Assembly (NCBI RefSeq): GCF_003020115.1
Contig: NZ_PYFX01000001.1
Span: forward strand, 449,501-513,500
Direction of reading: 5' to 3'
DNA length: 64,000 bases
Source: Bradyrhizobium sp. MOS002
GTDB lineage: Bacteria > Pseudomonadota > Alphaproteobacteria > Rhizobiales > Xanthobacteraceae
The notes beneath the pieces were generated by a model. That model saw nothing but the letters and a program-made list of their open reading frames with translations, made no database searches and was not told where the DNA came from. The translations under genes and the position numbers were made by a program. Shown here piece after piece: positions 34,985 through 45,450 of the stretch (within the stretch, counting starts at the first letter, position 1; every line of letters begins with the position of its first letter).

Positions 34985-36547
34985 ATGGCCGATCCGCTCC
35001 ATGCATCGTCCCCGACTTGTGCGCAGACGCTACGGGCACTGTCGCGCTATCCCGCCCGCACCGCTTTCGCCTGGCCCGGCGGATCGCTGAGCTATCAGGG
35101 CACGCTCGACCTGATCGGACGCATCCAGAGCGTATTCATGCGCCTTGGATTGCAGCCCGGCGCGCGCGTCGCATTCCTCACCGCCAATCGCGCCGACACC
35201 TGGTGCGCCGGCGTCGCCGCGCAATTGTCCAGGCTCTGCATCACCTGGCTGCATCCTCTGGGATCGCGAGAGGACCAGCTCTTCCAGCTGGAGGATTCCG
35301 AGTCCGAAATGCTGGTGGTGGATGCGGCCTCCTTCCGCGAGCGCGGCGGCGAGCTGGCCGCACAGGCGGGGCAGCTCAAGGCGGTCTTCACCATGGGACC
35401 GGCCGACTATGGCGCCGACCTGTTGCAGGCGATCGAGATCGAAGGCCACGCCAGCGCGCTGTGCCTCGCCGGCGCCGACGATCTTGCCACGCTGAACTAC
35501 ACCGGCGGGACAACCGGAAAATCCAAGGGCGCGCTACGCTATCATCGCGAGAACAGCGGTGCGGCAGGTGCGATCCTCGCCGACTTCGAAATTCCGGAGG
35601 CGGCGCGCTATCTGACGGTCGCTCCAATCAGCCATGTCGCGGGCACAAAGGTGCTGCCGACCCTGATGCGCGGCGGCACCGTGCACATGCTGAAGGGTTT
35701 TGATCCCGAGGCGGTACTGGCTACCATCGCGCGCGAGCGGATCAACTTCACATTGCTCGTGCCGACCATGATCTACGTGCTGCTCGATCATCCCGCGCTG
35801 GGCAAGACCGACCTCTCGTCGCTCGAGCTCCTGCTCTATGGCGCCTCCGCGATGTCGCCGAGCCGGCTGATCGAGGGGATCGAGCGCATCGGGCCGGTGT
35901 TCTCGCAATTGTACGGCCAGACCGAATGCTATCCCGTCTCGGTGCTGCGCAAGGGGGATCACGACCCCAAGAGACCGGAGCTGTTCCTGTCCTGCGGTTT
36001 CCCGATCGCGGCGTGCGAGGTCAAGATCCTCGACGACAACGACCAGGAAGTGAAGACGGGCGAAGCCGGCGAAATCTGCGTGCGCGCTCCACACGTCATG
36101 GCGGAGTACTGGAAGCGGCCGGACATCACCGCCGAGACGTTGAAGAACGGCTGGGTACACACCGGCGACATCGCTCGCAAGGACGATCGCGGCTACATGT
36201 TCATTCTCGACCGCAAGAAGGACATGATCGTCTCCGGCGGCTTCAACATCTTTCCGCGCGAGGTCGAGGACGTGCTGTCGCAGCATGCGGACGTGGCCAT
36301 GGTCGCGGTCGTTGGCATCCCCGACGAGAAATGGGGCGAAGCCGTCACCGCTGTCGTCGTCCTGCGCGAAGGCGCAAAACCTGACGTCGATGAACTGGTC
36401 AATCTGGTGAAGACGCGAAAGGGCTCGGCCCATGCGCCGAAGCAGATCCAGTTCGTCAAGCAACTGCCGATGACCGGCGTCGGCAAGGTCGACAAGAAGG
36501 TGCTGCGCGCGAGCTTTTGGAGCGGGCGGGGCCGGATGGTGGGATAG
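34985..36547 (+). CDS. AMP-forming acyl-CoA synthetase
   Basis: This 520-residue ANL-superfamily ligase activates a carboxylic acid as the adenylate, then as the CoA thioester. Motif A5-type LNYTGGTTGKSKGAL binds the ATP phosphates. YGQTECYP, GWVHTGDIARKDDRGY and KKDMIVSGGFNIFPREVEDV are the later core motifs, and the catalytic lysine is in GVGKVDKKVLR. GAGGAA precedes the ATG at 34985; the longer upstream frame is antisense to the flavoprotein gene. The neighbouring flavoproteins and thioesterase suggest a dedicated catabolic pathway; the substrate is unknown. Confidence 0.9.
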   Translation: MADPLHASSPTCAQTLRALSRYPARTAFAWPGGSLSYQGTLDLIGRIQSVFMRLGLQPGARVAFLTANRADTWCAGVAAQLSRLCITWLHPLGSREDQLFQLEDSESEMLVVDAASFRERGGELAAQAGQLKAVFTMGPADYGADLLQAIEIEGHASALCLAGADDLATLNYTGGTTGKSKGALRYHRENSGAAGAILADFEIPEAARYLTVAPISHVAGTKVLPTLMRGGTVHMLKGFDPEAVLATIARERINFTLLVPTMIYVLLDHPALGKTDLSSLELLLYGASAMSPSRLIEGIERIGPVFSQLYGQTECYPVSVLRKGDHDPKRPELFLSCGFPIAACEVKILDDNDQEVKTGEAGEICVRAPHVMAEYWKRPDITAETLKNGWVHTGDIARKDDRGYMFILDRKKDMIVSGGFNIFPREVEDVLSQHADVAMVAVVGIPDEKWGEAVTAVVVLREGAKPDVDELVNLVKTRKGSAHAPKQIQFVKQLPMTGVGKVDKKVLRASFWSGRGRMVG

Positions 36548-36556
36548 AAAGATACC

Positions 36557-37330
36557 TCACCGTTTCTCGATCACCAGGCTTTGCACGGCGCGGCCGAAAT
36601 AGCCCTGCCGGTCGGCGAGCCGCGACATCGCAAGCCCGGCGCCATCGGGACCGATCCAGGAATCGCCGTCGAGCAGGATCCATTCGCCGATCGGCTGGCG
36701 CGAAAAGCTCACGGTGAGGTCGGCGTTGATGTAGGTCCAGGCGCGGAAGTCGAGCGTCGAGGCAGTGCCGTTGGAAAAATCGGCAGCGACCACGGCGCGC
36801 ATCGCCTGCGAGAGCGTTTCGCCTGCGATCAGGGGATGGTCGACGCGAAACCAGATCGCGCCCGCGCCGGCCTGGCCGAAGCGGCCGCGCGCGGCGCGCA
36901 TCGAGACCGACCGTACGAACGGGCTGGTAGCGGCATGACCATCCTCGAGCAGCGAGTCCTCCGGCGACGGCAGCGTAACCGGCAGCGCCTTGACGTCCTC
37001 GGGCAGCGTCAGCGCCTGGCGCTTGATCTTGAGCACGGTGGCGCCGACCACCTGTACGCCGTCGGCGAGCAGCTTGACCCCGCAGAGCTGAATCTTGCGG
37101 CCCTCGCGCAAAATCTCGGTCGCAATCGTGAGCGGCGCCACCGGCACCGGGCGCATCAGGTCGATGGTGACCCGCGCGATGTCCATCGTAACCGGCGTCG
37201 GAATGCGCTCAGCCGCCCACGTCACCAGCGAGGCCGGTGCCGAACCATGCTGCATACGCCGGTCCCACGGGCCCGCAGCATCCGGGCTGGTGACGACGCT
37301 GTCGCCGTCGACGCGGTAGATGGGGGTCAT
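36557..37330 (-). CDS. TesB-like acyl-CoA thioesterase
   Basis: This is a 257-residue double-hotdog thioesterase. The N-terminal half has GPWDRRMQHGSAPASLVTW and VTMDIARVTIDLMRPVP. The C-terminal half has VVAADFSNGTASTLDF and INADLTVSFSRQPIGEWIL, which resemble the TesB/acyl-CoA thioesterase-like family. GGAGAAG precedes the ATG at 37330 (MTPIYRVDG); 37348 is the alternative. It converges on the acyl-CoA synthetase gene, nine bases apart. Confidence 0.82.
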   Translation of the reverse strand: MTPIYRVDGDSVVTSPDAAGPWDRRMQHGSAPASLVTWAAERIPTPVTMDIARVTIDLMRPVPVAPLTIATEILREGRKIQLCGVKLLADGVQVVGATVLKIKRQALTLPEDVKALPVTLPSPEDSLLEDGHAATSPFVRSVSMRAARGRFGQAGAGAIWFRVDHPLIAGETLSQAMRAVVAADFSNGTASTLDFRAWTYINADLTVSFSRQPIGEWILLDGDSWIGPDGAGLAMSRLADRQGYFGRAVQSLVIEKR

Positions 37331-37369
37331 CGCTTCTCCGTGATGCACATTCGGCGCTCAGCAAGAGCT

Positions 37370-37413
37370 GTCGTCCCGGCCTAGTGCGCTATCGCGCACT
37401 AGGCCGGGACGAC
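37370..37413. repeat. Perfect 20-base palindromic repeat
   Basis: Arms 37370-37389 and 37394-37413 are perfectly complementary around TATC. The outer GTCGTCCCGGC is shared with the larger element at 61089-61210, so this is likely a short member of the same repeat family. It lies between two minus-strand genes and could act as a terminator. Confidence 0.85.
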
Positions 37414-37418
37414 TGAGT

Positions 37419-38387
37419 TCACAACGGCGGATCGACCGCCTCGTCGTATTCCTTCTTGAAGCGCGCGATCATTTCGGCGGCGGGCACGATGCCGTCAATG
37501 CTGCCGACGCCTTGGCCTGAACCCCAGATTTCCTTCCAGGCCTTTGGCTTCGCGCGCTCGCCGGAGGCGTCGGTGCCGAAGTTCATCTTGGAGGGATCGG
37601 ACGTCGGCAGGTTCTCCGGATCCATACCGGCGGCGAGAATCGACGGCTTCAGATAGTTACCGTGCACGCCGGTGAAGAGGTTGGAATAGACGATGTCGTC
37701 GGCCGTCGCGCCCGCGATCATCTCCTTGTACTTCTCGACCGCATTGGCTTCCTTGGTGGCGATGAAGGCCGAGCCGATATAGGCAAAGTCGGCGCCGAGA
37801 ATGCGCGCGGCGCGGATCGCCTTGCCGTTGCCGATCGCGCCCGACAGCGCGATCGGGCCGTCGAACCATTTTCGTGTCTCGGCAACGAACGCCAACGGCG
37901 AGATCGTGCCGGCATGGCCGCCAGCGCCCGCCGCGACCAGGATCAGGCCGTCGGCGCCCTTCTCGATCGCCTTGTGCGCAAACTTCTGGTTGATCACATC
38001 GTGGAAAACGATGCCGCCCCAGCCGTGCACGGCCTGATTGAGCTCCTCGCGCGCGCCGAGCGACGAGATGATCATCGGCACCTTGTACTTGGCGCAGAGC
38101 TGCATGTCGTGGTCGAGCCGGTTGTTCGACTTGTGCACGATCTGGTTGACCGCAAACGGCGCCGACGGCTTGTCGGGATGCGCGCGGTCATAGGCCGCGA
38201 GCTCTTCGGTGATCCGCGCCAGCCACTCGTCGAGCAGCTCCGGCGGCCGCGCGTTCAGCGACGGAAACGAGCCGACCACACCCGCCTTGCACTGCGCGAT
38301 CACGAGATCGGGCACCGAGATGATGAAGAGCGGCGAACCGATCACGGGGATCGACAGGCGCCCCTTGAACAAGGCAGGCATGGACAT
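37419..38387 (-). CDS. Nitronate monooxygenase-family flavoprotein, copy B
   Basis: This is a 322-residue FMN TIM-barrel protein (MSMPALFKGRLSIPVIGSPL). Phosphate-binding motifs are ADGLILVAAGAGGHAGTISP and IALSGAIGNGKAIRAARILG, and the C-terminal part has WGSGQGVGSIDG. It is a paralogue of the gene at 33902 with the same IVHKSNNRL segment. It probably takes part in the same catabolic cluster; the exact substrate is not readable. Confidence 0.88.
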   Translation of the reverse strand: MSMPALFKGRLSIPVIGSPLFIISVPDLVIAQCKAGVVGSFPSLNARPPELLDEWLARITEELAAYDRAHPDKPSAPFAVNQIVHKSNNRLDHDMQLCAKYKVPMIISSLGAREELNQAVHGWGGIVFHDVINQKFAHKAIEKGADGLILVAAGAGGHAGTISPLAFVAETRKWFDGPIALSGAIGNGKAIRAARILGADFAYIGSAFIATKEANAVEKYKEMIAGATADDIVYSNLFTGVHGNYLKPSILAAGMDPENLPTSDPSKMNFGTDASGERAKPKAWKEIWGSGQGVGSIDGIVPAAEMIARFKKEYDEAVDPPL

Positions 38388-38537
38388 TGCGAGACGATCC
38401 TCTGCTGGCGGTCAAATCGAAGTTGGGAGCCATACCAACAAGGCAATCTTTCCACTGTCAAGTATTGCGTTTTGGCGCCGTGGAGGACGCCCGTTACCGC
38501 AATTCCAACGCGCGGAATTCAGCGCGGACCGACGACA

Positions 38538-39938
<1,401 letters not shown>

Positions 39939-39968
39939 GGGCGCTCCTTGCTTGCTCGCGCGACGTCC

Positions 39969-40502
39969 TCAGTTCTGGCACAGCGCGCTGGTGACAAAGG
40001 TATCGGTGCGGCAGTCATCCGGTTTGCGTTGCCTGCCCGGGATCAGAACCTTGGCCGAGCACTTTTCCGCGGAATCGGCATTCAGGCTCTTGCCTTCCGT
40101 GTAGCCCTTGCTCTGGCAGAGTTTGTCGGCGGCGAGCTTGCAGTCTGGCGCGCCGTTCGACGAGGCCGGACAGGCCACGCGTCCCGACACCATGGTCGAC
40201 GGCTTCGCCAGGCGCGACAAATCGTTCATGGTCTCGCCCGGGCTTTTGATCGGCGGCAGCATCGAGGGCAGCTTGTCGAACAGCTTGCCCATTTCGTTGA
40301 TCAGCCCGGGATTTTCCTCATGCACCGGCGGCGACGAAGCAGCTGTCGAGGGCGCCGGTGCTGCCTGCGGTCCTTGCTCCTGCAAGCCGAGCGCCGGCGC
40401 GGATTGCGGCCATCCGGTCCCGCCGGCACCCAGCAGGAGCGAAAGCACCGCAAATGTCAGCGTCCCAAGTCGCAGGACCGGAATGCCGGATCGAAGCGTC
40501 AT
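39969..40502 (-). CDS. Secreted protein with cysteine-rich C-terminus
   Basis: This is a 177-residue protein from ATG 40502 with an N-terminal hydrophobic export segment (LTFAVLSLLLGAGGTGWPQS). A Pro/Ala linker is followed by a C-terminal domain with six cysteines (VACPASSNGAPDCKLAADKL, CQSKGYTEGKSLNADSAEKC, DDCRTDTFVTSALC). The 'C..A...CQSKGY' pattern occurs in other small rhizobial secreted proteins. It lies 30 bases downstream of aspA on the opposite side of its start. No function is assigned. Confidence 0.75.
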   Translation of the reverse strand: MTLRSGIPVLRLGTLTFAVLSLLLGAGGTGWPQSAPALGLQEQGPQAAPAPSTAASSPPVHEENPGLINEMGKLFDKLPSMLPPIKSPGETMNDLSRLAKPSTMVSGRVACPASSNGAPDCKLAADKLCQSKGYTEGKSLNADSAEKCSAKVLIPGRQRKPDDCRTDTFVTSALCQN

Positions 40503-40549
40503 GACGCCAACCGTAGCCGAACCTGGCGCGGGGGCAAAGCGCCTTCGGG

Positions 40550-41131
40550 TTAGATCAATTTGATTGCGACGACAAAGCCGAGCACGAGCACCGCGGCGCC
40601 GATTGCCACCACCAATCCGAGATGCTTCTCGATCCTGACCCGGATCCAGTCGCCGTAGCGGTTGAGCAGGATCGCCACGATAAAGAAGCGCCCGCCACGC
40701 GCGACGATCGAGCACAGGATGAAGAGCCCGATATTGTAGCCGGCAAAGCCGGACGTGATGGTCACGAGCTTGTAGGGGATCGGTGTCAGGCCCTTGAGCA
40801 GGATGATCACGGCGCCCCATTCGGCATAGGAGGCGCGGAAGGCGTCGACCTTGCCGCCGAGGCCATAGACCTCGATCAGCCAATGGCCGACCGAGTCGAA
40901 GAGCAGCGCACCGATGGCGTAGCCCAACAGGCCACCCAGCACCGACGTCGCAGTGCAGATCCCCGCATAGACCCAGGCGCGTTGCGGGCGCGCCAGTGAC
41001 ATCGGGATCAGCATCACGTCCGGGGGGACGGGAAAGAAGGAGCTTTCAGCGAAAGCCACGGCGCCCATGATCCAGAGCGCGTAAGGCTTGTGAGCGGCGT
41101 CGATGCACCAGTCGTAGATACGTTTCAGCAT
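40550..41131 (-). CDS. VTT-domain (DedA/YqaA-like) membrane protein
   Basis: This is a 193-residue integral membrane protein from ATG 41131 (MLKRIYDWCIDAAHKPYALW). The conserved core FAESSFFPVPPDVMLIPMSL and AVIILLKGLTPIPYKLVTIT is typical of the YqaA branch of the DedA/VTT family. It ends in two more helices. Family members influence membrane lipid flipping and membrane potential; the specific role is unknown. The upstream start at 41152 is less likely. Confidence 0.87.
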   Translation of the reverse strand: MLKRIYDWCIDAAHKPYALWIMGAVAFAESSFFPVPPDVMLIPMSLARPQRAWVYAGICTATSVLGGLLGYAIGALLFDSVGHWLIEVYGLGGKVDAFRASYAEWGAVIILLKGLTPIPYKLVTITSGFAGYNIGLFILCSIVARGGRFFIVAILLNRYGDWIRVRIEKHLGLVVAIGAAVLVLGFVVAIKLI

Positions 41132-41197
41132 GGCGCCGCGATGAAGCACCATGGGACGGATTTGTCCATGCCGAGATGGGACCGATTTGTGACAATA

Positions 41198-41602
41198 CTA
41201 GTGGCGCTTGCGCGCGGTGCGGCCTTCGAGCGCGACGATAGGCCGCCTTGCGGCGACGCGCGGTGACGCAACTTTGGGCAGCTTCATCGCCGACTTCGGC
41301 AGCTTCTCGGCGATTCCGAGCATGTCTTCACGCCGCGACATTTCGCGCCAGACGTCCTCGGGGCGCACGCCGGCCGAGGCCCAGAGCACGGTGAGATTGT
41401 AGAGCAGATCGGCGCTTTCCCGGACCACGGCCTGGGTGTCGCCATTGACCGCATCGATGACGACCTCGATGGCCTCTTCGGCCAGTTTTTTTGCCATCTT
41501 GGACGGCCCACGCTGAAACAGCCGGGCCGTACGCGACGTTGCCGGATCGAGATCTTTGGCCGCGAGCACAGCCAGATATAGCCGCTCAAGCGAATCACTC
41601 AT
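41198..41602 (-). CDS. HisE-like phosphoribosyl-ATP pyrophosphohydrolase
   Basis: This is a 134-residue all-alpha NTP-pyrophosphohydrolase of the PRA-PH/MazG superfamily. Metal-binding glutamates are in KLAEEAIEVVIDAV and the aspartate in ESADLLYNLTVLW. HisE cleaves phosphoribosyl-ATP in histidine synthesis, but no other his gene is near. The C-terminus has a basic extension (SPRVAARRPIVALEGRTARK) not usual for HisE. It may be the true enzyme or a paralogue with another nucleotide substrate. The start is the ATG at 41602; the frame's first start, at 41611, is a TTG. Confidence 0.75.
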   Translation of the reverse strand: MSDSLERLYLAVLAAKDLDPATSRTARLFQRGPSKMAKKLAEEAIEVVIDAVNGDTQAVVRESADLLYNLTVLWASAGVRPEDVWREMSRREDMLGIAEKLPKSAMKLPKVASPRVAARRPIVALEGRTARKRH

Positions 41603-41662
41603 GTACGCCAAGCTACTCTAAAGCCATGGCGGGGACGTTAACGCACGACAGCAAAAGCAAAA

Positions 41663-41695
41663 AGCCGGCCGTCGCGGCAAGCGCGACGGCCGGCT
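41663..41695 (-). terminator. Rho-independent terminator (minus strand)
   Basis: A perfect 14-base stem (41663-41676 with 41682-41695) is followed on the minus strand by TTTTTGCTTTTGC. It ends the Gly/Tyr-rich secreted protein gene just upstream. Confidence 0.85.
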
Positions 41696-41717
41696 GGTCA
41701 ACACTTGCTAGCCAAAG

Positions 41718-42089
41718 CTAGTAGCAAGTCGAAAGGTTACCCTGGCCACCCTGCGCAGACTGGTACGGGCCGCCACAACGGTGATACGGGCGCGGACCGA
41801 TATACGAGTCGCCGCCGTAATAGACCGGACCGTCGTCGTAGTAGACCGGGCCGCCGCCGTAATAGGCAGGAGCATCATATGCGTAGGCGTCACGGGTCGC
41901 GGCGATTGCGAGGCCGGTGCCGATAGCACCGGCAATGGCCGCGCCGGCAAAGGCCGCGCCGCCGCCGCCACCATGCCAGTGACGGCCGCCTGCGTATGAA
42001 GCGGTCGGGGTCATTGCGGTCAGCGCCAGCACCGCGGCGGTGGCGAGAACGGCCTTGCGGCCGGCAAATCTCGAAAATCTGTCGAACAT
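41718..42089 (-). CDS. Secreted Gly/Tyr-rich small protein
   Basis: This is a 123-residue protein with a signal peptide (KAVLATAAVLALTAMTPTAS, cleavage after SYA). It has a Gly-rich hydrophobic stretch (GGAAFAGAAIAGAIGTGLAI) and a Tyr/Gly/Asp-rich repeat part (PAYYGGGPVYYDDGPVYYGG) ending with two cysteines. AAGGAGG precedes the ATG. The composition suggests a surface or cell-envelope structural protein common in Bradyrhizobium. No enzyme motif is seen. Confidence 0.78.
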   Translation of the reverse strand: MFDRFSRFAGRKAVLATAAVLALTAMTPTASYAGGRHWHGGGGGAAFAGAAIAGAIGTGLAIAATRDAYAYDAPAYYGGGPVYYDDGPVYYGGDSYIGPRPYHRCGGPYQSAQGGQGNLSTCY

Positions 42090-42162
42090 GTCCTGGACCC
42101 TCCTTGGGACCTCGAATGGTGCCTGATGACAGGCTCATGTCTTTCAAACACCCACATCCCAT

Positions 42163-42177
42163 GTTGGGTTCCCCAAC
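42163..42177. promoter_or_regulatory. Inverted repeat in divergent region
   Basis: GTTGGG-TTC-CCCAAC (perfect 6-base arms) lies between the divergent genes at 42089 and 42317. It may be an operator or a small leader hairpin. Confidence 0.35.
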
Positions 42178-42196
42178 CCCAACACAAGCTGAACGG

Positions 42197-42219
42197 GGTT
42201 GCGTAATCGTGACGCAACC
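42197..42219. promoter_or_regulatory. Inverted repeat in divergent region
   Basis: GGTTGCGT and ACGCAACC form perfect 8-base arms around AATCGTG, 97 bases before the binding-protein start at 42317. Spacing and symmetry suit a transcription-factor site. Confidence 0.4.
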
Positions 42220-42316
42220 GCCGCTCATCCGCCGTTCATGTTGGCGCGGACAAGCTTGTCGCCAGCCGGCGCTCCGAGCGTCACAAAGCCATAACAATTC
42301 CCGACCGGCGCGACTG

Positions 42317-43363
42317 ATGTTCGAATTCACGACAATCGCTCTTCGCGGCTTGCTGGCCGCTGCAATCTCGCTTGCGGCGCTGACTGCGCGGGATGCTACT
42401 GCGGCCGAAACCGCAGCGCCCTCCATTGCGATCCACTTCATCTTCGACCGCCCGATCGATGCGAGCATGGCGCCGTTCTTCCTTGCCGCAAAGGACGGCA
42501 GCTTCGGCGCCGAACGTCTCAACGTCTCCTTCGGCAGCACAGCCGGATCGCCGGAGGCGCTTGCGCGCGTCGCCAAGGGCGACAGCGAGCTCGCGCTCGT
42601 CGACATCAACGAGTTGATCCGCTTCCGCGACAAGGATGCGTCACCGGTCAAGGCGGTGTTCGTGCTGTTCAACCGTGCGCCCTACGCGATCGTCGCCCGC
42701 AGGAGCCGTGGTATCCACCTCCTGCCCGACCTGGATGGCAAGACCGTCGGCGTTGCCGATAGCGATCTGTCGATGCGGCTGTGGCCGGCACTGGCGCAGC
42801 AGAACGGCATCGACACGGCTCACGTGAAATTCCACAAGATAAGCGCCGCGGTGCGCGAGCCGATCCTCTCCGCGGGACAGGTCGATGCCGTCGCCGGCTT
42901 CAACTATCTCTCGGCAGTGAACCTGCGCGACCGCGGCGTTCCAGGCGGCGATCTCGTCGCGCTTCGCTATGCCGACTATGGTTGCGAGGCCTATGGCTTT
43001 GCCGTCATAGTCAACCCGGCTTTCGCCGCGGCCAAGCCGGACGCCGTGAAGGGGTTCATCCGTGCATTGATCGCCGGCATCAGCGCGACCGTCAAGGAGC
43101 CGACACGTGCGGCGGACGAGGCCGCGAGCCGCATCGAGAACGGCGACCGCGATCTTGAGCTGGAGCGCCTGCGCACCGTCCTCGTCGACAATATCCTGAC
43201 CGACGAGGTCCGTCGCAACGGCCTCGGCGACATCGACCCGGCGCGCATGGATCGCGCGATCGACCAGATCGGGCAGGATTTCAAATTCCGCAAACGGCCG
43301 GCGGCGGGCGACATCTTCGACGGCGGGTACTTGCCGCCGGTCGCAGGGCGGTTGATCAACTGA
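42317..43363 (+). CDS. ABC-type substrate-binding protein (NMT1/SsuA-like)
   Basis: This is a 348-residue exported binding protein with a signal peptide (FTTIALRGLLAAAISLAALT, cleavage near ATAAE). The mature fold has ASMAPFFLAAKDGSFGAERL, DLDGKTVGVADSDLSMRLWP and GFIRALIAGISATVKEP, as in nitrate/taurine/pyrimidine-precursor (NMT1-type) proteins. No matching permease or ATPase genes are adjacent, so it is an orphan component here. The ABC exporter downstream is a different class. The ATG at 42317 is the signal-peptide start; the longer upstream frame is discarded. Confidence 0.87.
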   Translation: MFEFTTIALRGLLAAAISLAALTARDATAAETAAPSIAIHFIFDRPIDASMAPFFLAAKDGSFGAERLNVSFGSTAGSPEALARVAKGDSELALVDINELIRFRDKDASPVKAVFVLFNRAPYAIVARRSRGIHLLPDLDGKTVGVADSDLSMRLWPALAQQNGIDTAHVKFHKISAAVREPILSAGQVDAVAGFNYLSAVNLRDRGVPGGDLVALRYADYGCEAYGFAVIVNPAFAAAKPDAVKGFIRALIAGISATVKEPTRAADEAASRIENGDRDLELERLRTVLVDNILTDEVRRNGLGDIDPARMDRAIDQIGQDFKFRKRPAAGDIFDGGYLPPVAGRLIN

Positions 43364-43452
43364 GCAAAACCGACAGCTTCCGCTATATCTCGCAGCCGAT
43401 CCCTGATTAGAGTATGGGCTCACTCCGTTCTATCCGCTCGAGCTCCTCGCCA

Positions 43453-45249
43453 ATGCCCATTCTCCGCCTCTACACCCGCGTTCTCGAGCTGCTCGGCAAG
43501 GAGGCACGGCTGGGCTGGCTGCTCGCGATCGGCAATCTCCTGCTTGCGGGCTCGCAATTCGCCGAACCGGTGCTGTTCGGCCGGATCGTCGATGTGCTCT
43601 CCGGCAAGACGGTCGCAGGCTCCAACTCGGCCTGGCCATTCCTGGTTGCCTGGGTCGCGTTCGGGCTGTTCACCATCGCCTGCAGCGCGCTCGTGGCGCT
43701 ACAGGCCGACCGGCTCTCCCACCGCCAGCGGCAGGCGGTCCTGACGGACTATTTCGAGCACATCCTGCAACTGCCGCTGACCTTCCATTCCGGTACGCAT
43801 TCGGGCCGGCTGATGAAGGTCATGCTCAACGGCACCGATGCACTGTGGCGGCTGTGGCTGGGCTTCTTCCGCGAGCATTTTGCCGCCCTCCTCTCGGTGG
43901 TGGTGCTGCTGCCGCTGTCGCTCTACCTGAACTGGCGGCTGGCAATCCTGCTGTTCGTGCTCTGCATCGTCTTCACCGCGCTGACCACCTTCGTGGTGCG
44001 CAGAACCTTCGGCATGCAGATGGAGGTGGAGGAGCACTACAGCGAGCTCTCCGCGCGCGCTTCCGACGCCCTTGGCAACGTCGCGCTGGTGCAGAGTTTC
44101 GTCCGCGTCGAATCCGAGGTGAAGGGCCTGCGCTCCGTCGCCGACCAGTTGCTGGCGGCGCAAATGCCGGTGCTGTCGTGGTGGGCACTCGTCACCGTCA
44201 TCACTCGCGCCTCCACAACGATCACTGTGCTCGCGATCTTCACTTTCGGCATCGCGCTGCACGACCAGGGGCTGACCTCGGTCGGCGAGATCGTGATGTT
44301 CGTGAGCTTCGCGACGCTTCTGATCCAGAAGCTGGAGCAGGTCGTGAGCTTCATCAACAACGTGTTCATGGAAGCCCCGCGCCTGCGCGAATTCTTCAAC
44401 GTGCTCGATGCGGTGCCTGCGGTGCACGACCGGCACGACGCGATCGATGCGGGTCGGCTCTCCGGCCTCGTCGAATTCAACGACGTCACCTTCTCCTATG
44501 ACGGCAAGCGGCCGGCGGTCGAGGACCTCTCCTTCACCGCGCTTCCCGGCCAGACCATCGCGCTGGTCGGCGCAACCGGCGCAGGCAAGTCGACGGCGAT
44601 TGCGCTGCTGCATCGCGCCTTCGATCCGCAGTCCGGCTTCATCAGGATCGACGGCATGGACGTGCGCGGGGTGACGCTGACATCCCTGCGGCGGAACATC
44701 GGCGTGGTCTTTCAGGAGGCGCTGCTGTTCAACCGCTCGATCGCGGAGAATTTGCGCGTCGGCAAGCCTGATGCCACCGAGGTCGAGATGCGCAAGGCGG
44801 CGGAGCGCGCGCAGGCGCTCGAATTCATCGAGCGCAGCGGCGGCTTCGAGACCAACGCCGGCGAGCGGGGCCGGATGCTTTCGGGCGGCGAGCGCCAGCG
44901 GCTGTCGATCGCCCGTGCGCTGCTGAAGGATCCGCCGATTCTGATCCTGGACGAGGCGACCAGCGCACTCGACGCCGTCACCGAGGCCAAGGTGAATACC
45001 GCTCTCGACGAAGTGATGAAGGGCCGCACCACCTTCGTGATCGCCCACCGTCTCTCCACCATCCGCAATGCCACGCGCATCCTGGTGTTCGAGAACGGGC
45101 GTGTGATCGAAAGCGGAACTTTCGATGAACTCGTGGCCAAAGGCGGCCATTTCGCCGACCTCGCCAGGGCTCAGTTCATGGTTCAGGAGAACGCACGGGC
45201 CAGCGTGACAGCGGCTGAGGCTGCCGCGACGGCCGTCAAGTCGCCTTAG
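43453..45249 (+). CDS. ndvA: ABC exporter, NdvA-like glucan exporter
   Basis: This is a fused membrane/ATPase half-transporter of 598 residues from ATG 43453 ([20 protein letters not shown]); ATG 43414 would add 13 residues. Six membrane helices span about 20-300. The ATPase domain has Walker [10 protein letters not shown], signature [10 protein letters not shown], Walker [13 protein letters not shown] and the H-loop IAHRLST. The N-terminus and length fit NdvA, which exports cyclic beta-1,2-glucans in rhizobia, but a lipid exporter of the MsbA type cannot be excluded from the sequence alone. The Ala-rich C-terminal tail is unremarkable. Confidence 0.82.
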   Translation: MPILRLYTRVLELLGKEARLGWLLAIGNLLLAGSQFAEPVLFGRIVDVLSGKTVAGSNSAWPFLVAWVAFGLFTIACSALVALQADRLSHRQRQAVLTDYFEHILQLPLTFHSGTHSGRLMKVMLNGTDALWRLWLGFFREHFAALLSVVVLLPLSLYLNWRLAILLFVLCIVFTALTTFVVRRTFGMQMEVEEHYSELSARASDALGNVALVQSFVRVESEVKGLRSVADQLLAAQMPVLSWWALVTVITRASTTITVLAIFTFGIALHDQGLTSVGEIVMFVSFATLLIQKLEQVVSFINNVFMEAPRLREFFNVLDAVPAVHDRHDAIDAGRLSGLVEFNDVTFSYDGKRPAVEDLSFTALPGQTIALVGATGAGKSTAIALLHRAFDPQSGFIRIDGMDVRGVTLTSLRRNIGVVFQEALLFNRSIAENLRVGKPDATEVEMRKAAERAQALEFIERSGGFETNAGERGRMLSGGERQRLSIARALLKDPPILILDEATSALDAVTEAKVNTALDEVMKGRTTFVIAHRLSTIRNATRILVFENGRVIESGTFDELVAKGGHFADLARAQFMVQENARASVTAAEAAATAVKSP

Positions 45250-45450
45250 CGAGCCGCCTGGCAAGTCCCCATCATATCGTCGAAATTCGGCCCATTTCAT
45301 TGCGGAATACCCCGCTCATGCCCCTATTCCCGACGCACCAGCCGGTATAGGTTTGCGACGCCGCAAGCGGCGGCGCTGGATTTCAGAACCGAACATCAGA
45401 TCACGAGAGCCGACCGGAACCGGCGGGTCTCCAAGGACCGGAATCGGATA

